Numbered from the stretch's first letter, positions 9,023-18,878 are shown. The stretch is DNA of 64,000 bases from Tidjanibacter sp. (GCA_017466345.1 JAFTUI010000004.1:1-64000); one strand, 5' to 3'. Notes: generated by a model not told the origin, from the sequence alone. Translations and numbers: made by a program.

Positions 9023-10614
9023 TTTTTATTATCGGGTTTATTTGTTTCCTTTGCTTGTGATGCCTCAAATTTTGCCCTCACAATCTCGCCCATACTCTTG
9101 TCTGTGATTTTACTCTCCAACCACGACAGCAGGTCGATGTAGTAGAATGTACGGCGTTCGTAGGGGTGGTTCTCGTAGGGTTTAAGCCTTTCGTGGAGTA
9201 TTTTGAGCTCTTTTTTGAGGTCTATGGCATTCACACTGCCAAAGCTCTTGAAGAACGACAACAGTTCGTCCTTCATCTCCGTCATATCCCTCATCTTCAC
9301 AATGAAGGAGTAGACCGAGCGTATTTGGTAGTCAATGTTGAAGTCCATACCCGCATCGTAGAGCGCCATAAGGTTCAACATTCGGGCATAGCACTGCAAG
9401 TCGCGGCGTATGTTGTGGTCCTTGACGGAGATGATATACGACAGGTACTCTATGCACTTGGCGTAGTTGCCATCGCCAAAATAGAGTGTTGCCACCTTGT
9501 AGTAGAGCGGCATCTTTTCTTGGAGAGTCAGTCGGTCGCCATACTTTTTCAGGTAGGAGTCGATATTCTTGGCAATCCACAAACCGTCCTTATAGGTGCC
9601 CGCCATCAGACACTTGTTGAGCTGCCCCGTGAAGAGTATGCCCTGCGAAATCATTGCGGCGTTGTCGTTGAGTGTGCCGAGGGTTTGGCTCTCCCTCTCG
9701 AACTCTTCGAGTGTGCGGACAAATGCCGAATACTTGTGCATAAGAAACATTCCGTCCAACACCTGCGAGTAGCCACGGATGTAACTATCGTACATCAACT
9801 CCTTCATATCGGGACGGGCGGCAAAGTGAGCAACCCATTTGAGGGCGTAGCGATAAGAAAGCCCCGTCTTGTGGCAAATGTAGTAATACCACGCCTTCGC
9901 CTGATAGAAGTAGAAACGCTCCGTAAAGCCCATCTCCTTACCCTCGAAAGCCTCTATGCGTGGTTTGAAGTAGCCATCGAGTTTGTCGAGATCCTTCTGT
10001 GAGCGGGCAAAGCCGATACTCTGGTGGAGGGCATAACACTGCACCGCCAGGCGCGAGAGATTTGCCACATTGTTGAGGTGGTCGGCAATGACAACAGCAG
10101 CCTTAGCCGTCTGGTCGGCAGCTTTGGTCATCTCGCTCGAATAACTGAGCACTTTGAGTTGTCGCTGCAACTCCACCACATCTAAATAGTCCGCCATCAG
10201 TTCGCACTCCTTAACCCTCTTCTCAACCTTGTCGAGCAACTTCTGAGCCTCGCCATAGAGTCCTTTGTTGAAAAGAATCTTCACAAAGTCTATCTGCTCG
10301 CGTATTTCGAGTGCTGCGGAGTGCTGCACACTGAGCATACGGAGCGAAATGAGAATTTGCCTATAAAGGTGTGCTTTCAGATTGGGGAGTTGTTGCTTGC
10401 TGATGGTGGGGCAGAGCGCAAGTACCTTAGCCTCGTCATACTGCTCCATTGAGTCGAAACAGTCAAAAAGGAGCAAGAATTTCGCACCCTCGTTGCTACC
10501 CAATCGTGTAGAGTAGAGCTTAAAGTTGCGCTTTTCCGATTTGCTCATCAGCTTCACAAGGTCGAAAACACCCTCCCTTTTGTCACTTTTTCGATTATTT
10601 GTCGTTTTTTCCAT
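8995..10614 (-). CDS. Alpha-helical (TPR-like) protein of unknown function, upstream of ruvB
   Basis: 539 residues from the ATG at 10614, where [15 protein letters not shown] begins. A longer reading frame to 10680 has an unlikely start peptide. No signal peptide or membrane helix is seen. The composition is helical throughout, with repeated pairs of helices (for example [24 protein letters not shown]-free spacing of 35-40 residues, [17 protein letters not shown]) that suggest solenoid repeats. I do not recognise a named family or catalytic motif. The 28-bp overlap with ruvB suggests a shared transcript, but this need not mean a repair role. Confidence 0.8.
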   Translation of the reverse strand: MEKTTNNRKSDKREGVFDLVKLMSKSEKRNFKLYSTRLGSNEGAKFLLLFDCFDSMEQYDEAKVLALCPTISKQQLPNLKAHLYRQILISLRMLSVQHSAALEIREQIDFVKILFNKGLYGEAQKLLDKVEKRVKECELMADYLDVVELQRQLKVLSYSSEMTKAADQTAKAAVVIADHLNNVANLSRLAVQCYALHQSIGFARSQKDLDKLDGYFKPRIEAFEGKEMGFTERFYFYQAKAWYYYICHKTGLSYRYALKWVAHFAARPDMKELMYDSYIRGYSQVLDGMFLMHKYSAFVRTLEEFERESQTLGTLNDNAAMISQGILFTGQLNKCLMAGTYKDGLWIAKNIDSYLKKYGDRLTLQEKMPLYYKVATLYFGDGNYAKCIEYLSYIISVKDHNIRRDLQCYARMLNLMALYDAGMDFNIDYQIRSVYSFIVKMRDMTEMKDELLSFFKSFGSVNAIDLKKELKILHERLKPYENHPYERRTFYYIDLLSWLESKITDKSMGEIVRAKFEASQAKETNKPDNKKWLHRLFGI

Positions 10615-10823
10615 CTGGAAATTCTTTTGTACACAAAAATCACTACGTTGTCCGACACCTCTCCCTTGCCAACCTATCACACTGACAATCAGTTATAAAA
10701 AGAGCCAAAAAACCCTTTTTGCTCCGATGTCCAACTTTGCCGAACAACCCTACAAAGGTATAAAAAAAGCCGTAAGTTGTACATACCAAACCCCTATTTT
10801 TTGCATCTCTCGCCACCTAAGGG

Positions 10824-10854
10824 GTTGCAAAGTCGCCACAATTTGCTAACTTTG
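10824..10854 (+). promoter_or_regulatory. Promoter of the DUF456 gene
   Basis: GTTG (10824-10827) and TAACTTTG (10847-10854) fit the -33/-7 pattern with a 19-bp spacer. The ATG follows 40 bp later. The 10615-10823 stretch between the divergent genes is AT-rich with no gene visible. Confidence 0.65.
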
Positions 10855-10893
10855 TAGAAGTATTATGTTAACCCCAACAAAAATTTTATTGCT

Positions 10894-11361
10894 ATGGAAA
10901 TTCTCGAAATTGTTGCCATTGTTCTAACCATTGTAGGTGTGGTGGGTTGCGTTGTGCCCATACTGCCGGGTGTGCCCATCTGCTGGGTGGGTATGCTGCT
11001 GTGCCACCTCTCCTCAGGAGCATTCACCACGAGCGACCTTGTTGTGTGGGCGGTTGTTGCAGGAGGTGTCACGCTGTTGGATAACTTCCTACCCGCAGTT
11101 ATGACAAAACGCTTTGGTGGCTCAAAGGCGGCGACCAATGGCTCGCTGATTGGTATTGTTGTCGGCTTCTTTATGGGACCCCTGGGACTTATCTTGGGAC
11201 CTTTCTTTGGCGCACTTGTGGGCGAACTTACCCACAACGGCTCCGATAGCGCCCGCGCCTTCAAAGTTGCATTTGGCTCCTTTGCGGCGTTCATCTGTGG
11301 CACCGGAATTAAACTTATTGCCGCTGTGCTTATTACCATCAAAATCTTTGGGGTAGTATAG
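10894..11361 (+). CDS. DUF456 family small membrane protein
   Basis: 155 residues, strongly hydrophobic and Gly-rich, with four or five membrane segments. It has the family pattern VGVVGCVVPILPGVPICWVGMLL at the start, then DNFLPAVMTKRFGGSKAATNGSLIG and MGPLGLILGPFFGALVGE in the middle. The Gly-rich helical pairs resemble glycine-zipper proteins. Function is unknown. It is monocistronic, with its own promoter and a terminator 25 bp after the stop. Confidence 0.85.
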   Translation: MEILEIVAIVLTIVGVVGCVVPILPGVPICWVGMLLCHLSSGAFTTSDLVVWAVVAGGVTLLDNFLPAVMTKRFGGSKAATNGSLIGIVVGFFMGPLGLILGPFFGALVGELTHNGSDSARAFKVAFGSFAAFICGTGIKLIAAVLITIKIFGVV

Positions 11362-11385
11362 CAATACTCGGTTGTTGTTCATATA

Positions 11386-11421
11386 CAAAGAAGGCTCTCC
11401 AATGTGGAGAGCCTTCTTTGT
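11386..11421. terminator. Bidirectional intrinsic terminator
   Basis: The arms ACAAAGAAGGCTCTCC and GGAGAGCCTTCTTTGT surround a short AAT loop between the convergent DUF456 gene and the fimbrillin-like gene. The stem core GGCTCTCC is the same as in the terminator at 6611. Confidence 0.88.
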
Positions 11422-11438
11422 GTTTGGTATTGGAGGAA

Positions 11439-13115
11439 TTATTTGGTACTCCAAGTGCCGGTTGCAGCGTTCCACTCGCCCTCTTTAACGGTAAACATAT
11501 TTTTACCATCAGTAGGAATGTTAAGGTCTGCGGTTTGGTCCCACTTATTGTCCCAACTGTTTGCTGTGGTTGCGGGATTCATACGGCAGAAAATAACACC
11601 GTCGCCAAACTCATAACCAACGGGAAGACCGCACTCATAGATACCGTCAGCATCTGCATCGGTCAAAGTTACCCAAACATTACTGCCTGCATTGAAGAAA
11701 TAAGCGGCAAAGCGCGCACCGTCGGCTTTCCAGTTTGCATTGGGAGCAAAGTAGATAACATTCTCTGTCACCTCAGGCTCCTCAACAACAGGCTCATTAC
11801 CACTTACAGTCTGCTCGGTAGCCTCTGCAATGTCGGTACCTGCAACCATAACATAAACAACGCTGGTGTTCTGGTTGTAATAGATGTCATAGGTGCCAGC
11901 CAACTCAACAGTGATATTCTTGGCTTCCTCAACCTCAGAATTCTCAATAACGGCAATGTATTTATTCTCCTGAATATAGTTTACAGTATTCGCACTACGA
12001 CCAATGTTTACACCATCCCAAACACCTACGGTGCGGATTTTGAACGAATCGTAAGCGGCAAACTCGATGTTTGTTGCTACGAACAAACCCTCGGTAGGAG
12101 TAGTCATCAGAAGAGCATCGTTATTCCAGCCACTTGCAGCAAACGAGCCAACTACGCCAAGACCCGACTCAGCAGGAACGAATACCTCGGGCTCCTCGGG
12201 GAGTTCGGGATCTTCGGGGAGTTCGGGATCCTCGGGCTCGGAGGGAAGGTTCTCCTCGCTGGGGTTGAACTGCAACTCGCTGTCGCCTACCCAGTCGGTA
12301 ATCTCAGCCGAGAACTCGGTACCAACGAGCTCTTTGGTAATGGTAATGTTTGCGGTAGCAACCTTACCAGCCTCAAACTCGGTAGCAGCTGCGATATTGA
12401 AGTTGTACTGCTTGTCGCCCTCAACGGTTACGAGGATGCGAGGAGTAGCCTCTGCCTGGGGAACAATGATAAGGGTGTAGGACTCTGCACCAGCAACCTT
12501 TGCGGCTTTGATGGTGCCTTTCTGGCCCTTAACGGTGGCAGTACCCTCTTTCAGATCAACAACAGCCGAGCCATAAACATCGGCAAACATAACACTCTCA
12601 ACAGCCTCCTCCAACTCGCTCTCGATGTTGATGACAACTTTCGAGAGGGCGTGTTTGAAAGGAAGAGCAACAGCCTCTTTGGTAGGACGCGAAGTGGTTG
12701 CAGCAACCAAAAGGTCGGATGCAGCATAACCACCCTCAACACTCTGGTCAGCCTCTACGGTAAAGGTAAGACCCTCTGCCTTGTAGGTTGCAGTTGCGCT
12801 ATAAGGATAGTAAGCCAACACGTCTGCTACGGTAGTTTCGTCTTTATACCAATAGTTTTCGTTCTCCGAAACAAGAGCACCTGCGGTGTAGGTGTATTTT
12901 GCATTGTTGAGGTAAGCACCCGAAGTTACAATGTGAAGACCAATCTGGTCGCCCTCCTCAAAGGCGGTGTCGGTAGCCTTTGTGAAGTTGTACATCTGCG
13001 CACTTACTGCGATCTCCATACCTGCATTGGGAGTCACATTCTCCGCGGGCTCTTGGCAAGCGGTAACGGCTGCCATAAGGCACATAGCCGCTGCGAAAAG
13101 TTTTGTGAATTTCAT
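11439..13115 (-). CDS. Chimeric surface lipoprotein: fimbrillin-like domain plus starch-binding-like modules (Mfa-Y-X)
   Basis: 558 residues. Signal peptide with lipobox ending ...AAVTAC (Cys about residue 20). Residues about 30-270 form a fimbrillin/Mfa-like domain (TKATDTAFEEGDQIGLHIV, ITDWVGDSELQF at its end). A Pro/Glu hinge of PELPEDPELPEEPE repeats follows (about 280-305). Next is a SusE/SusF-like module (about 312-430, VVGSFAASGWNNDALL, AGTYDIYYNQNTSVVYVM), then another module with VIYFAPNANW and VIFCRMNPATTANSWDN (about 450-558). It is a paralogue of the gene upstream with the last modules in a different order. Probably exposed on the outer surface, where it would bind glycans or serve as a fimbrial accessory. 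No Sus transporter genes are adjacent. Confidence 0.8.
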   Translation of the reverse strand: MKFTKLFAAAMCLMAAVTACQEPAENVTPNAGMEIAVSAQMYNFTKATDTAFEEGDQIGLHIVTSGAYLNNAKYTYTAGALVSENENYWYKDETTVADVLAYYPYSATATYKAEGLTFTVEADQSVEGGYAASDLLVAATTSRPTKEAVALPFKHALSKVVINIESELEEAVESVMFADVYGSAVVDLKEGTATVKGQKGTIKAAKVAGAESYTLIIVPQAEATPRILVTVEGDKQYNFNIAAATEFEAGKVATANITITKELVGTEFSAEITDWVGDSELQFNPSEENLPSEPEDPELPEDPELPEEPEVFVPAESGLGVVGSFAASGWNNDALLMTTPTEGLFVATNIEFAAYDSFKIRTVGVWDGVNIGRSANTVNYIQENKYIAVIENSEVEEAKNITVELAGTYDIYYNQNTSVVYVMVAGTDIAEATEQTVSGNEPVVEEPEVTENVIYFAPNANWKADGARFAAYFFNAGSNVWVTLTDADADGIYECGLPVGYEFGDGVIFCRMNPATTANSWDNKWDQTADLNIPTDGKNMFTVKEGEWNAATGTWSTK

Positions 13116-13164
13116 TGGTTTTTGGTTTTAATTGTGAGTTTTTGTTAAGTTCTATTCTTTGAGC

Positions 13165-13201
13165 AAAAAAACGGCTTCTGTACAAAAAAGAAGCCGTTTT
13201 T
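13165..13201 (-). terminator. Intrinsic terminator between the two chimeric lipoprotein genes
   Basis: The arms ACGGCTTCT and AGAAGCCGT have a T run on either strand. It lies after the 13219 gene, so the 11439 gene probably has its own promoter or depends on read-through. Confidence 0.85.
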
Positions 13202-13218
13202 GTCTGTTTCGATATTTT

Positions 13219-15213
13219 TTACAACTTGGGTGCGGCTGCGCCTACGCTCTTAACCCAAAGTTTAGCATTGGCTTTGAGGTTTTTGGTGTCATACCAGAAG
13301 TAAACATCGTAGGTACCTGCGGTAATGGAGCAGTTGCCACCATCGTTATACAGAGTGGTTGCACCTGCTTGATCAACCACAACAGGACCATTCGAGCCAA
13401 AGTTGGTAGACCACGACTCATCAGCACGAACCTTGAACTCAGAACCGAGAGTTGCACCCTTAGCAACATACATACTGCAAGTGCCGTCCCAAGTAAGAGC
13501 GATGTCGCCCGAACCCCAATCGTTGTGTGCGCCAACCAAGCCCCAACTCATTGTCGAGGGATCGGGTGCATTACCGTTTGTGGTCTGCTCGGTAGCGGTG
13601 GTATAGTCTACACCTGCCGCCATAAGGTAAACTTTGGTGGTGTTCTGGTCAAAATAGATGTCATAGGTACCAGCAGCCTCAACGGTGATGTTGTTTACAC
13701 TGCCTGCAACAGCGGTGATATATTTGTTTGCCTGAATATAGTTAATGTCGCCTGCGCCAAGGTTTACTTCGCCCTCCCAGGTGCCAGCAGTACGAATCTT
13801 GAATGCATCGTATGCCTTAAACTCAATGCCCTTAGCCACAAAAACTCCCGCAGTGGTGGTGGAATAGAGCAGTGCGTCATTATTCCAGCCGCTTGTTGCG
13901 AACGAACCTGCAACGCCCAAGCCCGAAGCGGTACCGGTGTTACCACCATCGCCGGTGTTACCACCGCCATTAGCATCACGCCACTCGCCACCTTCCCACG
14001 ATGTTACATAGAAGTGATTGTTGGGTGCTACGCCAATGGTAAGGTTGCCAGTCTGGTTCCAAACGCGTTTGTTCTCATCGGTCATAGTATCATCGTTCCA
14101 ACCGAAATCGGTGTAAGCGGGGTTCATGCGGCAGAAAATGATGCTTGTGGAGGCTGCCGAAACGGTGCACTCGTACACACCATCGCCATCGTTGTCGGTA
14201 AGAGTAATGTCCTGATCGCCATCGCCCCAAACATGAGCCGAGAACCATGCGTCATCAACATTCCAGATACCGGGGTGGAGATAAACTACGCCATTGGTGC
14301 TATCGCCACCACCGGTGTTGCCACCAGTGTTGTCGCCACCCTCGAAGCCTTCGCCCTGACCAAACTGCAACTCGTTGTCGCCAACCCAATCAGTGATGGT
14401 GGGAGTAAAAGCAGTAGCGATGCTGTCGTCCGAAATGGTAATAGGAGCGGTGCTAACCTTGCCCGAAGTGAAGCTAATGTTACCTCTGAGCTGGTAGGTG
14501 TACTGCTGAGTTGCGGTCTTAACAATGAGTTTGGGGCTTACATTCTCCTGAGGAGCAACAATAAGAACGTATGCAGTTGCGCCCTCTGCGGTGGTAACCT
14601 TTGCGGTCTTGATGGTACCCTGTTTGCCTGTGGTGGCGATGTCGCCACTCTCAAAGTTCACAGTTACCGAGCCATAGACATCCGAGAAGTAGATGTCCTC
14701 AATCTCCTCCTCCAACTGGTTGTCTACGTTGATGATAATCTTCGAGAGAACGTGCTGGAAGTTGAGCTCAATAGCCTCTTTGGTGGGTTTCGATGCGGTC
14801 TTTGCAACCATAAGGTCGGAGGTGGTAAGACCCCTCTCCTTGCTCTGGTCTGCATTTACCGTGAAGGTGTAGCCAGCTGCTTTGTAGTTTCCACTCTCGC
14901 TGTAAGGATAGTAAGCATAAACATCTGCCTCTTTGCTCTCGTCCAAATACCAATAGTTGGTCTGCTCGCCAACAAGAGCACCTTCGGTGTAGGTGTATTT
15001 AGCATTGTTGAGGTGCACAGCACCAGGAACAATGTGAAGACCAATCTGGTCGCCCTCCTCAAAGGCGGTGTCGGTAGCCTTTGTGAAGTTGTCTACATCA
15101 ATTGCGAGATTGATGACCTTACCCTGTGCAGCAGGCTCCTCAAAGGGCTGCTCACAAGCGGTTGCAACGGTTGCAATGCACAACACTGCTGCGAAAAGTT
15201 TTGTAAATTTCAT
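13219..15213 (-). CDS. Chimeric surface lipoprotein: fimbrillin-like domain plus three starch-binding-like modules (Mfa-X-Y-Y')
   Basis: 664 residues. Lipoprotein signal ends ...VATAC. The fimbrillin/Mfa-like domain (about 30-275) is close to its neighbour's (TKATDTAFEEGDQIGLHIV is identical). A Gly/Asp/Asn-rich hinge (GGDNTGGNTGGGD) leads to module X (VYLHPGIWNVDDAW, IIFCRMNPAYTDFGWN). A second Gly-rich hinge leads to module Y (LGVAGSFATSGWNNDALL, AGTYDIYFDQNTTKVYLM) and a last module Y' (WGLVGAHNDWGSGDIALTWDG, AGTYDVYFWYDTKNL) that looks like a further SusF-type domain. The pair arose by duplication with shuffled or gained modules. A terminator follows the stop. The function, carbohydrate binding or adhesion at the cell surface, is inferred. 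Confidence 0.8.
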   Translation of the reverse strand: MKFTKLFAAVLCIATVATACEQPFEEPAAQGKVINLAIDVDNFTKATDTAFEEGDQIGLHIVPGAVHLNNAKYTYTEGALVGEQTNYWYLDESKEADVYAYYPYSESGNYKAAGYTFTVNADQSKERGLTTSDLMVAKTASKPTKEAIELNFQHVLSKIIINVDNQLEEEIEDIYFSDVYGSVTVNFESGDIATTGKQGTIKTAKVTTAEGATAYVLIVAPQENVSPKLIVKTATQQYTYQLRGNISFTSGKVSTAPITISDDSIATAFTPTITDWVGDNELQFGQGEGFEGGDNTGGNTGGGDSTNGVVYLHPGIWNVDDAWFSAHVWGDGDQDITLTDNDGDGVYECTVSAASTSIIFCRMNPAYTDFGWNDDTMTDENKRVWNQTGNLTIGVAPNNHFYVTSWEGGEWRDANGGGNTGDGGNTGTASGLGVAGSFATSGWNNDALLYSTTTAGVFVAKGIEFKAYDAFKIRTAGTWEGEVNLGAGDINYIQANKYITAVAGSVNNITVEAAGTYDIYFDQNTTKVYLMAAGVDYTTATEQTTNGNAPDPSTMSWGLVGAHNDWGSGDIALTWDGTCSMYVAKGATLGSEFKVRADESWSTNFGSNGPVVVDQAGATTLYNDGGNCSITAGTYDVYFWYDTKNLKANAKLWVKSVGAAAPKL

Positions 15214-15449
15214 CGACTTAGTTTTTTTATGTTTGTGAATATAATTAGTCTAAATTCCTACAAATATAGGTGTTTTTTTTGAAAAACATCCTCCATCCCA
15301 CCCAAAAGCAATGATTTTGAGATTGTTTGGGTGTTTTGGGGGATGAATGGAGCAAAAATGCAGCCAGAGTGCAAATTGTGTACTATGAGCACTTTGGGGA
15401 GAGCGGTGGGAGAAATGGGGATGATGAGAGATATGAGAGAGAGGGGGGG

Positions 15450-15515
15450 CATTACTCCCATTACTCCCATTACTCCCATAAGCCTTATAAGCCTTATAAG
15501 CCCTATAAGCCCATA
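15450..15515. repeat. Nonamer tandem arrays
   Basis: Three or four copies of CATTACTCC are followed directly by CTTATAAGC-type nonamers. The second set is the same nonamer found inside family 1 copies D and E. The rest of the 15214-15784 gap holds no gene but carries two family 2 hairpins. Confidence 0.85.
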
Positions 15516-15548
15516 AACACACCACCAAGAGTGCATATCGTGGAGGGA

Positions 15549-15628
15549 TTTTTGTGCCAAATGAAAAAGCGGCTCCGCAGTTTACTGAGCGTAAATGAGG
15601 AAGCCGCTTTTGAAGTTTGGTACGAAAA
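15549..15628. repeat. Family 2a conserved-core hairpin
   Basis: The outer arms TTTTTGTGCCAAA (15549-15561) and TTTGGTACGAAAA (about 15615-15628) surround a stem of AAAAGCGGCT (15565-15574) and AGCCGCTTTT (15602-15611). The core between them is CCGCAGTTTACTGAGCGTAAATGAGG. It has the same plan as 234-318 but different stem bases. Confidence 0.75.
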
Positions 15629-15688
15629 GCACCCGCGAGATGTGCTCGTTACACCAAATGCCCAGAAAACGCAGATAACGAGATGAAT

Positions 15689-15765
15689 GCAAGGCTTGCG
15701 AAAAAAATCCTCCCGCAGTTTACTTGACGTAAATGAGGGAGGATTTTTTGAGTATAACGCAGCAG
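15689..15765. terminator. Family 2b conserved-core hairpin after nrdJ
   Basis: The stem AAATCCTCCC (up to 15714) and GGGAGGATTT (from 15737) has an A run before and a T run after, and encloses the core GCAGTTTACTTGACGTAAATGAG. The flanks GCAAGGCTTGCG (15689-15700) and GAGTATAACGCAGCAG (15750-15765) recur at 32479-32555. It is placed as a terminator for the B12-dependent reductase gene that ends at 15784. Confidence 0.8.
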
Positions 15766-15783
15766 TCGCTCGTTATATGCGTT

Positions 15784-18342
15784 TTATGAGCATTTGGACC
15801 AGCCGCAGGAGTGACAGGTGGGACAGCCGTTCTGATAAACAAGACTCTCGCTGCCGCAGTTGGGGCATTTTTGTTTGCTCTTGGTGCCGTCTTTGATGTA
15901 CTGTTTCAGCGCACGAGCAACACCAGCCTTCCAAACATTGATGCCATCGCTGGTGAACTGCAAGCTATCCACAAGGTTTACAACATCAACAATGGGCATA
16001 CCGTTGCGCAACACGCCCGAGATAAGTTTGGCATAGTTCCAGAACTCCATATCGAACAGACGCGAGATACCACCAATAACGTGGGGGTAGCCACCCTTAT
16101 CGTTGAAGCGGAAGTCGTAGCGTTTGGTGCCATCGTCCTCGCGCACCTTCACAATCCAACCCTTCTTGATGCTCTTGGGGATGTAGAGCTCCTCTTCGTC
16201 AATCTGACCGGTGAAGATCTCGTAGGGTTTGCCATCGTGCATACCCACAAAGGCAATCCACTCCTCCTTGCCGTTGCGGAAGCGTACCACATCGGCCTCC
16301 AACTCTGCGGGGCGTTTGATGGGTGCTTTTGCCTCGGCGGGGGTAGAGGTCTTGCTCTTGGTATCCACAAGCACACCACTGCGCGAGCCGTCACGATAGA
16401 CCGTAATACCCTTACAGCCACACTCCCAAGCGGTCTTATAGACATCTGCCACAAGCTCTTCCGACACATTGTTGGGGAGGTTTACGGTAACCGAGATGGA
16501 GTGGTCAACCCACTTCTGAATTGCACCCTGCATCTTAACCTTAGCCACCCAGTCGATGTCGTTGGCAGTGGCGTGGTTGTAGGGTGAAGCGGCAACCAAA
16601 GCGTCAATCTCGGCATCGCTCATCTCGTTGAGTTTATCTACATTGTGACCCGTAACTTTCAACCACTCAACAAACTTGTGGTGGAATACATAGTACTCCT
16701 CGAAGCAGTCGCCCACCTCGTCTTTGTAGGTAATCTTCACATTTTGGTCGGTGGGATTAACTTTGCGGCGGCGTTTGTATACGGGGCGGAACACAGGCTC
16801 GATACCCGAAGTGGTCTGCGACATAAGCGAAACGGTGCCGGTAGGAGCAATGGTAAGCATTGCGATATTCCTACGACCATAGCGTACCATATCCTCGTAG
16901 AGTGCGGGGTCTGCCTCGCGGATGCGGGCAATCATTGGGTTACCCTCCTCTTTGAGGTTGTCGTACATTGGGAACGAGCCACGCTCTTTGGCGAGTTTGA
17001 CACTTGCGCGGTAAGCGTTAAGGCACAACTCCTTCTGGATGCTAACGGCAAAATCGATAGCCTCATCGGAGCCGTAGGTCAAGCCCAGAGCGGCGAGCAT
17101 ATCGCCCTCGGCGGTGATACCCAAACCCGTACGGCGACCTTTCAGAGCCTTCTCGCGGATTTTCTCCCACAAGGAGAGTTCTACGCGGCGAACATCCAAC
17201 TCCTCGGGGTCCCTGCCGATTTTTTTGTGTATAAGGTCGATTTTCTCCAATTCGAGGTCGATGATGTCGTCCATCATCCTCATTGCCATCTCGATATGTT
17301 TTGCAAACTTCTCGTGGTTGAACGAAGCCTCGGGGGTAAATGGCTTATCGACATAGCTGTAAAGGTTCAGAGCCAAGAGGCGGCACGAGTCGTAGGGGCA
17401 CAAAGGAATCTCGCCACAAGGGTTGGTAGAAACTGTGCGGAAGCCCTCGTCTGCATAGCAATCGGGCACACTCTCGCGCAATACGGTGTCCCAGAACAAG
17501 CAGCCGGGCTCAGCACTCTTCCAAGCGTTGTGAATAATCTTCTGCCAGAGAGCAGTAGCGTCAATCTCCTTGCGGTAGAGGGGTTCCTTAGCATCGATGG
17601 GGAACTGCTGCACATACTTCTCGCCCGACATCACACAGCGCATAAACTCATCATCAACCTTGATGGACACATTGGCACCCGTAACCTTGCCCTGCACGGT
17701 CTTGGCGTCAATAAATCGCTCAGCATCGGGGTGTTTGATGGAAAGGGTAAGCATCAAAGCACCACGCCTACCGTCTTGTGCAACCTCGCGTGTGGAGTTG
17801 GAGTAACGCTCCATAAAAGGAACGATACCCGTAGAGGTAAGTGCGCTGTTGAGAACGGGTGTGCCTGCGGGACGCAAGTGCGAGAGGTCGTGACCTACAC
17901 CACCCCTACGCTTCATCAACTGCACCTGCTCCTCGTCCATACGGATGATACCACCGTAGGAATCGGCGGGGTTGCGGTGACCTATCACAAAGCAGTTCGA
18001 GAGCGAAGCGATCTGCAAATTGTTACCAATACCGGTCATAGGACCACCCTGAGGGATGATGTAGCGGAATTGGTCCAGCAGACCGAAAACATCCTCCTCG
18101 CTCATAGGGTTCGAGTAGTTGTTCTCGATGCGGGCAATCTCGCGAGCGATGCGGTGGTGCATCTCTTCGGGCGAACCCTCATAAATATGGTTAAACGAAT
18201 CCTTCAAGGCATACTTATTAACCCACACCATTGCGGCGAGGTCATCACCCTTGAAATACTCTTTGGTCCTTGCCAACACATCCTCGTATTTCAACTCTTT
18301 GAGTTCAGAGGATACGTTCCCTTTCTCCATCTTTTCAGACAT
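15784..18342 (-). CDS. nrdJ: Adenosylcobalamin-dependent (class II) ribonucleoside-diphosphate reductase
   Basis: 852 residues. It reduces ribonucleotides to deoxyribonucleotides, using coenzyme B12 to make the active-site thiyl radical, and so needs no oxygen. Recognisable are ASLSNCFV (first active-site Cys region), KRRGGVGHDLSHLRPAG, the loop NPCGEIPL (radical Cys and Glu), APTGTVSLMSQTTSGIEPVF, and a C-terminal zinc-ribbon-like tail CPNCGSE...CPTCHSCGWSKC that re-reduces the active site. The NrdJ-type tail and the lack of an NrdB-like neighbour separate it from class I. It implies a B12 requirement, in line with the cobalamin riboswitch locus at 60.9-64 kb. The upstream gap (18343-18524) shows no riboswitch. 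Confidence 0.95.
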   Translation of the reverse strand: MSEKMEKGNVSSELKELKYEDVLARTKEYFKGDDLAAMVWVNKYALKDSFNHIYEGSPEEMHHRIAREIARIENNYSNPMSEEDVFGLLDQFRYIIPQGGPMTGIGNNLQIASLSNCFVIGHRNPADSYGGIIRMDEEQVQLMKRRGGVGHDLSHLRPAGTPVLNSALTSTGIVPFMERYSNSTREVAQDGRRGALMLTLSIKHPDAERFIDAKTVQGKVTGANVSIKVDDEFMRCVMSGEKYVQQFPIDAKEPLYRKEIDATALWQKIIHNAWKSAEPGCLFWDTVLRESVPDCYADEGFRTVSTNPCGEIPLCPYDSCRLLALNLYSYVDKPFTPEASFNHEKFAKHIEMAMRMMDDIIDLELEKIDLIHKKIGRDPEELDVRRVELSLWEKIREKALKGRRTGLGITAEGDMLAALGLTYGSDEAIDFAVSIQKELCLNAYRASVKLAKERGSFPMYDNLKEEGNPMIARIREADPALYEDMVRYGRRNIAMLTIAPTGTVSLMSQTTSGIEPVFRPVYKRRRKVNPTDQNVKITYKDEVGDCFEEYYVFHHKFVEWLKVTGHNVDKLNEMSDAEIDALVAASPYNHATANDIDWVAKVKMQGAIQKWVDHSISVTVNLPNNVSEELVADVYKTAWECGCKGITVYRDGSRSGVLVDTKSKTSTPAEAKAPIKRPAELEADVVRFRNGKEEWIAFVGMHDGKPYEIFTGQIDEEELYIPKSIKKGWIVKVREDDGTKRYDFRFNDKGGYPHVIGGISRLFDMEFWNYAKLISGVLRNGMPIVDVVNLVDSLQFTSDGINVWKAGVARALKQYIKDGTKSKQKCPNCGSESLVYQNGCPTCHSCGWSKCS

Positions 18343-18524
18343 AGTTTACAGCGTGTTTATATGTTTTTGTAATTTCTTACAGACAAAAACAACTGCCCAT
18401 CAAGCAGTTAGCAATTTGGCACACATAGCGCCGACTTTGGTACAAAGTTGCACCAAATTTTTGGAGTTTTGCCAACAAATTGTTCACACTTTATAAACAA
18501 GTTATAAACACTTTTGTAAGGCTC

Positions 18525-18878
18525 TTATTTAGACAAGATTACACTCACTTTTTCGACCTTACCACTGAGGGGTGGTGCGAGCTTAGAAACTTTGATTGTG
18601 GAGGTAACTATTTGAGGAAAAGCGCGGTGGATGCGCTCCAAGATGCGCCACGCCACGTTTTCGAGAATGTCGGAGGGTTTTTGCATCTCCTCTGCCACTT
18701 GCTCATAGACCGAGAGGTAGTTGACACTTTTCAACAAATCGTCCTGCTCGGCAGCGGAGCCAATTTCGGCATCCATCGTGAGAGTGACTTCATAGCGGTT
18801 TCCGACCACCTTTTCGAGGTCGTAGCAGCCGTGCGGAGCACGAAACTCCATATTTTCGAGTTGTATGGTAGCCCTCAT
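18525..18878 (-). CDS. folB: Dihydroneopterin aldolase
   Basis: 117 residues. It catalyses the aldol cleavage of 7,8-dihydroneopterin to 6-hydroxymethyl-dihydropterin in folate synthesis. The family features are ENMEFRAPHGCYDLEKVVGN at the start (the Glu and the HG-Y segment), VNYLSVYEQVAEEMQKP in the middle with conserved Tyr, LLENVAW-type ILENVAWRI, and a terminal IKVSKLAPPLSGKVEKVSV with the catalytic Lys and Pro. It starts 1 bp after the PfkB kinase stop, so the two form an operon. Confidence 0.93.
   Translation of the reverse strand: MRATIQLENMEFRAPHGCYDLEKVVGNRYEVTLTMDAEIGSAAEQDDLLKSVNYLSVYEQVAEEMQKPSDILENVAWRILERIHRAFPQIVTSTIKVSKLAPPLSGKVEKVSVILSK

Noticed and set aside
13159-15282. 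707-codon open frame antisense to the 13219-15213 lipoprotein gene
   Set aside because: It mirrors the real gene's frame, has a Cys/Val/Asn-rich unnatural composition and no domain signal. The sense strand encodes a clear lipoprotein.
16645-18372. 575-codon open frame antisense to nrdJ
   Set aside because: A shadow of the reductase gene; no recognisable protein pattern.
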